64,000 nucleotides of DNA, from assembly GCA_030248135.1 (NCBI GenBank), contig JASANC010004900.1, positions 1 through 64,000 of the forward strand, in the 5' to 3' direction. Below are positions 1-10,686 of this stretch, one piece after another. The first letter of the stretch is position 1. Each line of letters opens with the position of its first letter. The notes below the pieces were generated by a model. The model was not told where the DNA came from and made no database searches. It saw nothing but the letters and a program-made list of their open reading frames with translations. The position numbers and the translations under genes are program-made. Source of the stretch: Theristus sp. LFF4_11 (lineage: Eukaryota > Nematoda > Chromadorea > Monhysterida > Xyalidae).

Positions 1-277
1 GCCCCGAAAATGACAATTTCTGAGGTTCCTGCCGTGGCGGAGGCAACTTTAGCATGTTTGATTAGCATCAAAGTTGTCAAGTGCAGTTGAAACAAACCAC
101 TTTTGAGGTTTTTTCATTCCGTAAGTTGCCGTTTTCAGGTTTTCAGTGGCCAAAACGACGCTGTTCAAAAGCAAGCAACACGCGCGATGGCTACCATTGC
201 CATTCAATCAACGATACGTTGAACATGGCAACTTTTTTCCCAGTGGCGGAGGAAATGTCCTTGAAAACAAAAACGAA

Positions 278-359
278 GGTGTCCGTCGCACTGACGAGCC
301 AGGGGACACCGCGGTATGCGTCTACCTGGCGAAACCGCAAACAGCGAACTTTATGTATT
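278..359 (+). repeat. 82-bp perfect direct repeat, copy 1
   Basis: This 82-bp stretch, starting GGTGTCCGTCGCACTGACGA, recurs without a mismatch at 504-585. The two copies lie in the same orientation 144 bp apart, and flanking sequence differs on both sides. A weaker relative (shared CCGCGGT and GGCGAAAC words) sits near 10875-10920. No reading frame in it resembles a known protein. Confidence 0.9.
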
Positions 360-503
360 GTATACGCTCGCAAAACACCGGGTCCCTTGTGGCTTTATAG
401 CCCGGGATGGTTGATTTTGTGAGAATTTACTACTTTTGTTCGCTGATGTTTTACCCAGACTATAAGATCTGTCTGTGGTAAAACACCTTCGGCAGTTCTG
501 CCT

Positions 504-585
504 GGTGTCCGTCGCACTGACGAGCCAGGGGACACCGCGGTATGCGTCTACCTGGCGAAACCGCAAACAGCGAACTTTATGTATT
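504..585 (+). repeat. 82-bp perfect direct repeat, copy 2
   Basis: Identical to 278-359. The perfect identity in otherwise diverged non-coding DNA suggests a recent local duplication or a repeat family still being copied. Confidence 0.9.
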
Positions 586-2417
586 AAAGAACAATAGACA
601 GTGAGGTGTTTACCTGAAATCCTAGACATACAACGTGTATCGTGCGTGTACAGCCGCATTGTTGGGCTATGTAGATTGACAAAATTTGAATAAATGGAGC
701 TTTCATTGAGACAGGTGATATCAAACCATGAGTTGCCCATGCGGAAAGTGTCTGTGCTCTGTGCCTGTGTGTTTGTTTGCGAATGTGTAACTGGCTGTGT
801 ACCAGGACATCGCCTTTGAACAAATCGTTTTCGGGGCAAACAACAGATACAGTAAAAGGCAGAGCCGCCAAAAAAACACGCAACAAAAGACTCGTCTTTG
901 GTTTGTGTGAAACGAAACGATAGGAAAACCGGAAAAACTTATAAATAATGCCGGAGCAAAATGCGCGCTACACACCAGCGAGCGACGCAAGAAAGCAAGG
1001 CAACGCGATACGCGACTGAGCGCAACAAGTTTCTATGAAAAACAGCAGAAAGAAAAAATGTGCACGATTTGTGGCGGACGATTCGAGGTTTGGTTTCTAC
1101 CGTTGTTCGGTCTCGACACGATCTCTGATCCCCGGATACCCTGATTGTCAGAAATGAGATGGCAGTCGCACACTCAATGTTCTTGAGTTTCCATGATCTT
1201 CCAGTAACACTGCGAACAAATCACGGAACAAATTTGTTCAGTAGAGACGTTGAATGACTATGGTCGTTCTCATGAATTCAACGGAAGTGTTGCAGAATAA
1301 CCGTGTTTGAGACCCATAACGGTTACTAGCATCGGCTGCATTGAGCGGGATGCCATAGTTGTTTTTGGGATCTCCCAACTTTATACACGCATGTGCACAT
1401 CTATGAGCATTGCAGATATTGGATGCTTAGTACGCAGAGGATATAAACAACCGAGCGGACACGCAACAAAAACCTCGAAAGACTCTGGCAAAAACGTTGA
1501 GAAGAAGAAGAATAAGAGTAAAAAACGAGTGCATGGCAAGCGTGCATGGAGCGCAAAAAGACGCGCGCTGCTTACGCCAGCAAGAGAGAAAGACGCAGAG
1601 TGAAAGAGAGACGCGGCGTGCTGGAACAAAACGCATGAAGCGTCATGATGCTTGCTATGCACTGCCTGGCGAACTCCAGCGTGATGCTGCCTTTGAAACG
1701 CGCGCAGAACGTGAGCAACGGAACAAGCACGAGACTAAAGCGGGCGGTCGCAGCGAAAAAAAACGCACTGGTGTCTTGTTCTTCCTACCAAAGCATGGAG
1801 AGCAGAAAGGATATGGTCAGAATGAAGAGTACACAGACGCTTCAAGAACGTGCACACTTTGTGTGTGTGTGTGCTGCATCAGGACAAGAAAATTGAATTG
1901 AACGCTGAAAATGGAAACTTTTGGTACCAAACGGATTTTTTTCGGCCGCAAAACGGCAACTGTTGACAGTAAAAAATCACGTCAGTTGAAATGGCAGCTA
2001 CAACAAACAACCACAAACACTCTTTTTGACGACAAATGCCAGAGAGCAGGAATTTTCGCTCCTTGAGTGCGAAATTCTCAACGGTAACACATGACTTTTC
2101 CTAAATGAGGTTGCATTAATTCTTGGCTTTCTATGTGTATGAGAGCTATTTTAACTTGGCTTGCTTGGTCTTGAGTAACAGCAGAAGTACGATGTAGAAA
2201 AAAGCAAAAGCACATCTGATGTTTTCAGCCGCTGCTAGACGCGGTGCACCCGTGTCAAGTTGAATCCGAAAAGTTTACTCAGCTCAACTGTCCAGCCAGA
2301 CCCTTTAAAAATTCTGTCCTTGTGCCGCCATGGTTTCGGGCCATTTTTTGGAATGGGACAAGATTCGGGTCAGAAGTCGGGTTTTTTTGGGTTAACTGTT
2401 GCCGCTGTGCAGTGAGG
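586..2417. other. gene-free stretch
   Basis: I see no conserved protein. Short lysine/arginine-rich open frames around 1300-1900 have biased composition, no splice context and no family resemblance. The only repeat I can name is the short GGTCTCGACACG element at 1109. Confidence 0.5.
1109..1155 (+). repeat. GGTCTCGACACG dispersed repeat, copy 1
   Basis: Core GGTCTCGACACGATCTC followed by diverged sequence containing GATTGTC. Related copies are at 3183, 9091, 9758 and 13001. The ends of the element are not clear. Confidence 0.55.
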
Positions 2418-2693
2418 CCGAATCAATAAGGCAGTCCTTGTAATCTCCGTCAAGGCGGGATTAGTCGCAGACTAGGAGTTGTCTTTTTCAAGAATGCCAG
2501 ATATTTCCCAATTGTGTGTGCAATGGACACAGAATGAACAGAATGGCACGAACAAATTTGATGAATTAAAAAAACACACAATTAATTTGTGCAAATAATC
2601 GGATTTCTGAAAGTATTTTTTCTTTCATTCAAATTTCGCACGCTCCTTGCACACCCTGAAAACAGCTGCCATGTTTACTTGGCCATTCCGTAA
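2418..2693 (+). repeat. ~275-bp dispersed repeat (family A), copy 1
   Basis: Long collinear similarity to 21408-21652 in SMYD4 intron 3. Shared words run in order: AATAAG, TAGTCGCAGACTAG, TCTTTTTCAA, GAATGCCA, TTTCTTTCATTCAA, CGCGCTCC/CACGCTCC and GGCCATTCCGTAA at the right end. The left part also matches a short piece at 33103-33150. No coding frame and no obvious terminal inverted repeat, so it may be a SINE-like or other non-autonomous relic. Confidence 0.75.
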
Positions 2694-3182
2694 CAAATGA
2701 AACCAACTGAAAAGAAAAAAAACATTGAATAAATTTTAGTGCCGTATTTTTTCTTCTCAACCACCACAGCGCTACCAACGAAGCTGGAAACAGAAGACAG
2801 AAGCAAACTCAGACTCCGAACGGAGTCGGGTACCCTGAATCGGGTACGTGGCTTCATGTTCTAGTTTGCTATTCGCTTTTTATGCAAAAACCGTGGTTCA
2901 AGTTCTGTGCAACTCTTGACTTTTCCGGTCTTGTTGCCTCCTATAGCGTTGTTTTGCATACCAAATCATCGTATGACAACACAACGACCACCACCGATAA
3001 ACCATGAGCGCGCTTGCGAGCCGCAAAAAAAGGAAAAAAGCAAGCATCGCTGGCAAGCTGATTTTCTTCTCGTGTCTTTAAACGTATAAGAAGAACCTAC
3101 TGATGTTGTTCTTGAATGAAACATTGGTCAATGTCAAAACTTTGTGTAACCACGCGGTTTTATGCAATGTACTGTACCATCA

Positions 3183-3230
3183 GGTCTCGACGCGGTTTTA
3201 TTCAAAGCTTTGCACTCTCTGGCACGTGGT
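3183..3230 (+). repeat. GGTCTCGACACG dispersed repeat, copy 2
   Basis: GGTCTCGACGCGGTTTTATT, preceded by TGTACTGTA as in the copies near 9090 and 13001. Confidence 0.5.
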
Positions 3231-3810
3231 CGACTAAAGAAACAACATGGGTTGGCAGATTTCGACAAATCTTCCAGAATATACAGTACAGTTTATGAAC
3301 GTATTCACGCAGTTTGGTTGGAGACATTTTGACATATTTTTATTGAACGCAAAAAAAGGTGATAAAGGTAACTAAATTTAACCAAACAGATACAGATCAA
3401 CGATGAACACTGCGGTTATCGAAATCAGTGAAGTAAATACAGCAAGGTTTTCAAAATGTGGACAAAAATGCTTTTCGAGATAAACTTTCTTGGCTTGACC
3501 GCATATTTGACATGTATTGCTGCAGAGCGAGCCAGACGTTTCGCTCGCGTATGTGCATTTTTTCTCTCTCGCGTTGGCGCACAATAATTGGAAAAAACGC
3601 GTCAAAAATACAAAACGCAAAAAAACGTTCCAAGACGCGTGCTGCTGCTCTATATAAAAAGGTTTAGGGACTCATACAAATGTCAAACAGCAGAGCAGCA
3701 GGAGTTTCTTGCGGCTGGCGCGGTGAAAGAAAAATGTTCTCTCATGCAAGCGAAAAAAGAAGCAGCCTGTATCGAGGAATGCCAAAAACGGGGAATTGTA
3801 AAGCACGGTA

Positions 3811-3842
3811 TCTACCGTATTATCTTTTATTTTGGTCCCGCA
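3811..3842 (+). mobile_element. solo terminus of a TA-CCGTA TIR element
   Basis: TA followed by CCGTATTATC and then TTTTATTTTGGTCCCG. The reverse complement of almost the same sequence lies at 20955-20990 in SMYD4 intron 2. The matching opposite end was not found nearby, so this is a fragment or half of a diverged MITE. Confidence 0.5.
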
Positions 3843-3912
3843 TCTCCATGCGCGCATACAGATGTGTAAGCAGCCTCATGCACGACGCGGGAATTCATAA
3901 TTGGCAAACGTA

Positions 3913-4018
3913 TCCGAGTCCCCTAAATGAGGCCGGGTCACTTAGGCTATTCTGAATTACCACATACAGATTGAAACTAGTTTCCTTTTGCGTCCACAAC
4001 CGCATTGAGTCGCATGTC
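3913..4018 (+). repeat. dispersed repeat shared with MAD2L1BP intron 1
   Basis: Shared ordered words with 29611-29720: CCGAGTC, GCCGGGTCAC/GCCGAGTCAC, TGAAACTAGTTTCCTTT, and GCATT(G/C)AGTCGCA. The middle differs. The family is unknown. Confidence 0.6.
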
Positions 4019-5187
4019 TCAAAGAAAAGATAATAATAGGTCGCAACACGACGTTTTCTGAGACCTTTAAAAAGGTAGACAAAGATTTTTAAACTTTAGA
4101 AAAAGCTGTTCCCGATATTCTTCTTTTCACAATTTTTGTTAATGACAACCTGAAATAAATTAGTGTCAAGACCTAATACGGTAGATGTGCGCTCCGTGTA
4201 ACCTAATATGGTTGACTGCATTTGGTAAAATAAAAATGGCCAAACTTTTTTCTTGTAAAAAAAGAAGCACGCAGTACTTGACTTTCAGAACTGAAACTGT
4301 GAAGCAATTGGTCAATAGTGCAAGTGCAATGATGTAGCCAATCATCGAGTGGTTGACTCTTTGATTGATCGCTGGCAACGTGTCCCACTGGGAATTGCCC
4401 GAAAACTGTAATCGAACTAAAATTGGCAAAAACTCGTTTTATTTTTAGCTAATTTGTCAAAAATCGACAAGAAACGATAAACGGAAGTTGTGGACAAGCA
4501 TACGAGCAAGACTTTTCTGTCGTCAATTCAACTAGTTCTTGGGAATTGGAATTGTACTGTAAAAAAGCGTATTTCCGATGAAGTCGAAACGTATGGTAAA
4601 GTGACCAAAACACGGACAGACCCAAATAGTGGCGAGTATTTCAAAATACCAAAACGCTGCCGACCAAAAGAATGGCGTGTTTATGAGAAACAAAAACTTG
4701 CGCCATGCCGTTTGCATCTAATATAAAAAACCGTCAAAAGAAATGCGCTGCTGTTATGATGACCCCTTTTTATCTCAGATCTAAACAGTTCAGACTCAGA
4801 ATTTGTGAAAACTGACTGTTTGAACTCTGTATATTTTGCCAAAACCATGAGAGAAAAGCAACGCTTTTGTTTCCAGTTGATATTGGCCGCGCGCCATTTC
4901 CGTGTGAACAGTCAAATGTGTTTCGGAGTTTAGACAAAAAAACATAACAGAAGAACAAAAACGCCACAAGGGTTCTATTTGTAGGTCCCCGAAGAGTTGG
5001 AAAAGCGAAAAAGCGTTTTTAAAAAACACACACCAGACACGTCTCAATGCGACAAGCCATGATACATGGAGGCAAGTTTAGTATTTGTGGTGGCTTGTAT
5101 CAACCATAAAGACACAATAATCAGGAAACGGCAATTGTTGTTGTCGTTCGACAAAAAATCGGCTTTTTTACATTTGGGAAGACAAAA

Positions 5188-5330
5188 AATACTGTAAAGT
5201 CTTGCATATAAGGCCCACAGCCTTTATAAGTCCCCAAAGGGGCGGAGTGGCCAAATCGGCGAGGCGGGGAAATAAAAAACATTCAAAATTTTGCATTTGT
5301 CAAAACCACCGCGTTTCAAGCTGAATTTGC
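5188..5330 (-). mobile_element. partial copy of the CCGTAAAGTC MITE
   Basis: Begins TACTGTAAAGTCTTGCATAT and continues through GGGGCGGAGTGG and a degraded GGCGAGGCGGGGAAA block. These match the complete 262-bp element at 21783-22044 read on the opposite strand. The far terminus is missing. Confidence 0.7.
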
Positions 5331-6757
5331 TCACAAAAACCTACTTTGTTTTGTTTCATTTTTAGACCAATTAGCCATGCAAACTTTTAATTTTCAGTTG
5401 TAAAAGTTCAGAGGCCCTTTAGAAAATTCCAGATTTTTAAGAGAACAAGGTGGTAGAAGGAGAAATTATGGAGACACCACAACACGTTGTACATGTACAT
5501 ATAACACTGTGTCGAAACGAACGAAAACCAATCAAAACCTTTAGCAAAATACTCTGATTAAGTTGCACTCACGATAATGCCACTATGCTTTAATTCAAGC
5601 CAACACCAACTCGGCCTATTAGCGTGTCAGGGTTCGCTTAGCACTGGCTGGCTGACTTTTGATTTTTTTCAGACTGACTGGACTGGCCGGTGTTGTGCTG
5701 TTTTGTCTGGTTTAGCAGCGCATAGACGGTCTGTATCCAATTAGTGTTCAGTCAATGGTGCATGCAGTTGGTTTCTGTTATAGGAAAGGAACACGTGATA
5801 GCGATTGCAAAAAGAAACAAAGCGTTTTTTTGATGCTGAAATGTGCACTGCAATGGGTCTTAAAAAATTTGTTCTTTTTTGGCACGGTCATGGTATATAC
5901 AGGACCAAGAATTAGTCCAGGATTAGAATTAGAACCAGGACCAGGACTGTAGGACCAAGAATTGAATAGGATCGCGGTTTGTGAGTGTCAGTCAACGTTT
6001 TGCATTCATTCTTGCGACAGTCGCATCAAACAATTAAAACAGAGCAACTAATAACCATTTCAACGATGCTATCGGTACGAATTTCACTGTTTGAAACCGC
6101 CAAATTATTCGAAGCTGAGGCTAAAATCCAAAGAAAAAAATGTCGTTAGCCTTAGAGCTAATTTCAGAGCTAAACCAGCTTCTGGCACGCTATAACGTAT
6201 TTAGCATTGATTCATTTTCTGATGTAGACGGTAATGTGAAACCACACATTCGAAAGAAATTTTATTTTCATTGAGAAACAGTAGATTGTCAGTCAAACAG
6301 CTCTGATTTCCAGATGCCTCGAGTCTTGTTCAGCCAATCAGCACGCTCGTGCTTGCAAAGCAATTATTGAATTCAGTCATATATCTGATACTGAAAGAGC
6401 AAACTGAAAATATTCACCAAGTACAGTGTATCAGCTTTCAAACCGCTGGCACTGGTAAATATTATTTCACGAAACAAACGCATTTTGGCAGAATTTCGGA
6501 TGAAATAGGCAACAAGTTAGCTTTTAACATTTTCAAAGGTAATTAAAGAAAATTAACAGTTTTAGCCATGGATGTGTGCAAATTGGCTAACACAATGCAA
6601 AACGGGCATTATGTTTTTCAGGAAAATAACACAAAAATCGAAACCCTGAAACGTGGAAAACGGCGAAAACATAGAAAGTCGGCGGTAAGAGCACAGTTGG
6701 ACTGGAACTGAGACTAATATCAAGAACAACTGATACTTTCGATTGCTTTTTACACTA
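5331..6757. other. gene-free stretch
   Basis: No supported gene. A degenerate tandem array of roughly 15 bp, AGGACCAAGAATTAG, lies at 5898-5970. The remainder is AT-rich single-copy-looking DNA. Confidence 0.5.
5898..5970 (+). repeat. degenerate short tandem repeat
   Basis: About five imperfect units related to AGGACCAAGAATTAG (also AACCAGGACCAGG). No coding or structural role is evident. Confidence 0.55.
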
Positions 6758-6924
6758 CAGTCTAAACTCAATAACATATCCAACTAGCTGATTGGTTGGT
6801 GATCATGTGATGCATGCATTCTGTGCATGAATTGCTGAGTTCGCCGGAGTTTGGTTTGCACAGAATCCAGCATCACGTGACCACCAACCAATCAGCTAGT
6901 TGGATAAGTTATTGAGTTAGACTG
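6758..6924. mobile_element. CAGTC-type MITE, copy 1 (167 bp, TA target site)
   Basis: Terminal inverted repeats of about 60 bp: the left arm starts CAGTCTAAACTCAATAAC and the right arm ends GTTATTGAGTTAGACTG, both bordered by TA (6756-6757 and 6925-6926). Each arm contains AGCTGATTGGTTGGTGATCA. No coding capacity. Copies are at 38099-38263 and 49297-49462, with a half copy near 62276. A TA target duplication plus a CAGT end fits Tc1/mariner-type non-autonomous elements (inference). Confidence 0.88.
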
Positions 6925-7630
6925 TAGCATTTTCTAACCGTTTTTCTGACTTCTTCCCCACTGCTATATCCGTTGTTTTAATTTGATAAAAAACGTTGAA
7001 AACCGAACATGCCACGCAAACACAAATATCTAGATATAAAAAATAAAGAGTGACGGGCAAAAGAAACGAAAATCACCATGTGGCACAAGAAAAGCAACAA
7101 CGAATTGATCTTTCACTTGCGGAATAGCTAACAATCACGCGATGGGACGAGTATGAAATAAACGGATGAACTGATGAAAAAACGGTCAATGAAGAAAAAC
7201 CAATAAAGGAAGTTCAAACTTATCATCAGTCCACGGAATTTTATAAACTAAGTAAAGAAGAACTGGTGGCACGACTTTTTCACAATAAGTTTTTGTGTCA
7301 GTTGGCAACAGCTATGTTATTACGCATGTTGCATGTCAAATCCGACCTTTCTGAGTATATTGTGAATGCACCCGACGACTGCAGTCAAATGCGGTGATGC
7401 ACTGAGTGGGATGAAGTCCACCCGACTACGAACCGAAGTCCACGGGCGTGCCTCAATGCAGAAGCCGGACGGCTCGGAGTCGCTGTCCCCGATTGCACAG
7501 CTCCCACCTGTGTCGCCGCTCGTGAACCTGCCGCACTTGACGGGACCGGGCGTTCACGTTTATAATGCACACGAACGAAAAAACGAACAGTGATTTTAGG
7601 CAAAATGTTTGCCAGACCACGAGAGTGACA
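6925..7630. other. gene-free stretch with a GC-rich island
   Basis: No recognised gene. 7385-7565 is clearly richer in G+C and CpG than its surroundings and is open in two frames (75 codons on +, and part of a 183-codon frame on -). Neither translation resembles a family I know. Confidence 0.4.
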
Positions 7631-7815
7631 AAAAAGGCCAGAAGCCATGCCTAAATTTATTCCAAAATTGATGCCATGCAAAAATCCATTCCAAAATTTT
7701 AAAAATTGCAGAAAATTCATTGGATTTTTTTCAATTTTTTCAAACTTTGATACAAATTTAACCATGATATAAATTTTGGCATGGAATAATTTTTGGCATT
7801 GTTTTTGGCACGGAT
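7631..7815. mobile_element. AT-rich TIR element, copy 1
   Basis: Imperfect inverted ends: GCCATGCCTAAATTTATTCC on the left, and a right end containing AAATTTTGGCATGGAATAAT. The same arrangement recurs at 10032-10200. Short, AT-rich and non-coding, so best read as a decayed MITE family. Confidence 0.6.
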
Positions 7816-9090
7816 TTACGGATTTTAACATTTTGTGATTGTGACAATTTGTGAGCCCACTGTTATGGTCTATGTCATAAGATCGCGTAGATGAAGATAA
7901 AGATAAAGCCAATAATACAGTAATTACCGTAGCCATGGAGTGGTCTGAGTTTCATCTGTAAGCTTGATTGTAATGATAGCGCAGCTACCGCAAGCAGTTC
8001 ACTGGCGTGGCAAAATACACTCAGTTATTATTGTTCGCGGGCATCATTTTCAGACAAACGTGTAACGTTTTTCCGCAGCGCAATTGAAATAAAAATCCAG
8101 TTCACGCTGGTTGGCTGTCTCGTTTTTCATGACGACCAATCAGAGCACCATTCATCACTGGATCAAAAACCGTTTTATTCTGCCTCGTCGACAAAAAATT
8201 TAGCATTCGTTTGTGTATGTTCAGCATGTTCAAGTTGCATGGAGACGGAGACAACTTTGAGCATGAAACCCGCGCGAGTTCGCATTTTTTTTAGCTTTTC
8301 AACGCGCGTAACACAAAAAATGCAAACTTAGAAGAGGCAAAAACCTGTCCATTTTCCACGCTACGCTGCGTGATGCGAAGTACAAAAAAGTGGACGCGCT
8401 GAAAGCCGAAAACAAGCATAATGGCGGATTTGCGAGCGGGAAAAAGGTACGTATTGAAAGTATATTACAAATGCAATTTGCATCTGCACTTTATGATATG
8501 GCGACAGAGGCGCATCTGTGAAAGTTCCACATAAATGGCCTTTCAGTGTTGCCCGAAAGAACAGCCAAAGAAAATATAATGCAAGCATACAATTTCTGAA
8601 TCAACAGTTCTTTGAAAAAACAGCACAGTTTTATTAGCTTTGATGAATTCGATTTTGTGAAGTTCGGCTGGAACGTGAGTCTGACTTGACTCGACTGCAA
8701 ACGCCCGTTCGTTTCTAAACTCGATGGTGTTTTGTTGCTGTGGAAAAACCGTTGAAATTCGTAATGAAAACATTTGCTAATGTAAATCGGAAAATCAATT
8801 CGCTCATGAGCAGAGAACAAAAACTGTACATTGCAACCAAGACGAGAACACCAAGAAATGGAAAAAACTCGGTAAGACAAAAAAGTTGTCATGGAAACCG
8901 ACCAAGTGAAGCTAATGCACAGAGTCAGGTCAGGAAAAGGGAAACTTTGTTTCAAGGGAATGGATGGCAATCACAGCACACAAACATAATAGGAAATGGA
9001 GCTTTCATCACAATTAGTTGCGTAAATACAAGTTTGTCCACCAAACACTATGAGTCCATTCGGAGTACGGTATGTACAGTATCGTAGTAA
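7816..9090. other. gene-free stretch
   Basis: No supported gene or structural RNA. Open frames here lack family resemblance and splice context. Confidence 0.45.
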
Positions 9091-9145
9091 GTCTCGACAC
9101 GATTTTACGGCCACATAAGTCTTGTAATTGTCCATGAACTCATTT
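9091..9145 (+). repeat. GGTCTCGACACG dispersed repeat, copy 3
   Basis: GTCTCGACACGATTTTACGG preceded by GGTATGTACAGTAT. Similar upstream words occur before the copies at 9758 and 13001, so the repeat extends leftward. Confidence 0.55.
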
Positions 9146-9757
9146 CACAGTAGAAATAAAACGAATTGAAAGTTTTGAAAATTTACTTTTTTTCATTCTC
9201 CAAGGATGGACGAATCCGAAGGACGCTGCAGCATTATAATCGGATCAAGACCAAAAAAACAGAACTGGTAGAGCTGCGCGAAAGCGTTGTCGTCGTTGAC
9301 AGATACGTACGCTTGTTTGGAAGCTGGCCAAATCACTTCCACAACAACATCAGTTTTCGTGCTCTCCAGATTTCACCGCTGACATGAAGACCCCCATGCT
9401 GACATGAAGCAAATCTTTGATTCCCGTTCATTTGTCAGCGCATTGAATTTGAACACAAAAAATGTTGACTATACTATGGCAAAGCCAATCTGGCGAACTC
9501 AAAAACTGCGATGAACAAACGTGAAAAAACATATACTGAAGCTTTTCAAGAATAAAACTCTTGCTCTTGCGTCTAGACGATTGCTCATAAATGCACGGAC
9601 CACCCTGCCTAACTGAAAACATGCGAATTCAAAATACCCGACAGCTAGAGTCCATTCACTAAATTGAATTCGAACTGAGCTTTGGTTTGAAATGATACGG
9701 TCTACTATCCCAACTCCCAGCGCGTAGTGCATGGTATGTGAAAGTGAAACTATAATA
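9146..9757. other. gene-free stretch
   Basis: Nothing recognisable beyond the flanking dispersed repeats. Confidence 0.45.
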
Positions 9758-9815
9758 GGTCTCGACACGATCTCATTGCAATAGCATTCACGATTGTCTC
9801 ATGAGCAACGACGAG
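9758..9815 (+). repeat. GGTCTCGACACG dispersed repeat, copy 4
   Basis: GGTCTCGACACGATCTCATT followed by GCAATAGCATTCACGATTGT. This is the best-preserved copy; the 13001 copy shares ATCTAATTGCA. Confidence 0.6.
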
Positions 9816-10031
9816 GAAGTGAGAGAAAAATTGAGTTTTAGAAATAATTTCCTTGACAATCAGGGCTGTGTGTAGGGAGTATATCGTTTCGAGATCAAAT
9901 ATGCCAATGCACAATTACAATTACAGAACTACAGAAACCGTACTCCGCTCCGTGCTTTTTTTATTTTGCCGTTCGATTCGACGTCACACACGTCACCAGC
10001 AGCATCAATGATACGAAAGTGATAGCACGCT

Positions 10032-10200
10032 CAAAAAATGCCAGAATTCATTCCAAAATGTGTGCCAAAATTTCAAATACTGAAGAAAAGGCTCCGGGTA
10101 TTTTGCAGTTTTACAATTTTGAACTGAATTTTGGCTTGGATTGAACTTTGAACACATTTTAGCATGGAATGACTTTTGGATTAGATTTTGGCATTTTATA
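10032..10200. mobile_element. AT-rich TIR element, copy 2
   Basis: Left end AAAATGCCAGAATTCATTCC. The right end has GCATGGAATGACTTTTGG and ATTTTGGCATTTTA, an imperfect inverted match. Same family as 7631-7815, with no coding content. Confidence 0.6.
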
Positions 10201-10230
10201 AGCGTGCCACCGCGTACATAAATACATCTA

Positions 10231-10686
10231 CCGTATTACCCCCAATAAACCCCCATGGGGGATTAATACGTCAGCGACTTTTAGGGGTGGGGGTTTATTG
10301 GTGGGGGGGGGGATTATTGGTGGGGGGGGGTTTATTTTACAAAAAATTCTAGGGGTGGGGGTTTGTTGAAAAATAGCAAAAATACATTGCATGGCAGGCA
10401 AGAAAGTCGCAGAAACTTCTACTCTACATAGAAATTTCCTTTTATAACAGCCTTTTGTAATGAAATTACTATTAACTCACCCATTTGGGGCCTTTGGTAG
10501 CACAATTTCATCATTTTCACAGCAACCAGCCACTGAATTCGCTGGGTATGTGTTTCAAACAGGTCTCCAATAATCCCCCATGGGGGATTATTTGTGGGGG
10601 GGGATTATTCGGAAACTGGTCGGGGGGTGGGGGTTTATTGGTGGGGGGGGGATTAATGGTGGGGGGGTTTAATGGGGGTAATACGG
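10231..10686. mobile_element. CCGTATTACCCCC MITE, complete (456 bp)
   Basis: Inverted ends CCGTATTACCCCCAATAAAC on the left and GGGGGTAATACGG on the right, bordered by TA (10229-10230 and 10687-10688). Inside are G-rich runs of the form GGTTTATTGGTGGGGG and a unique core near 10380-10560 that is closely matched at 24525-24715. The G runs could form quadruplexes. No open frame of interest. Confidence 0.88.

Larger units (their letters stand above)
2694..5187. other. gene-free stretch with small repeats
   Basis: No supported gene. The stretch contains the GGTCTCGACGCG repeat at 3183, a CCGTATTATC transposon end at 3811-3842 and a dispersed repeat at 3913-4018 that recurs in MAD2L1BP intron 1. 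Otherwise it is AT-rich sequence without recognisable coding potential. Confidence 0.5.

Noticed and set aside
1307..1901. Lys/Arg-rich frames that could be a nuclear protein
   Set aside because: Purine-biased sequence gives such frames by chance; overlapping frames are equally open and no motif is present.
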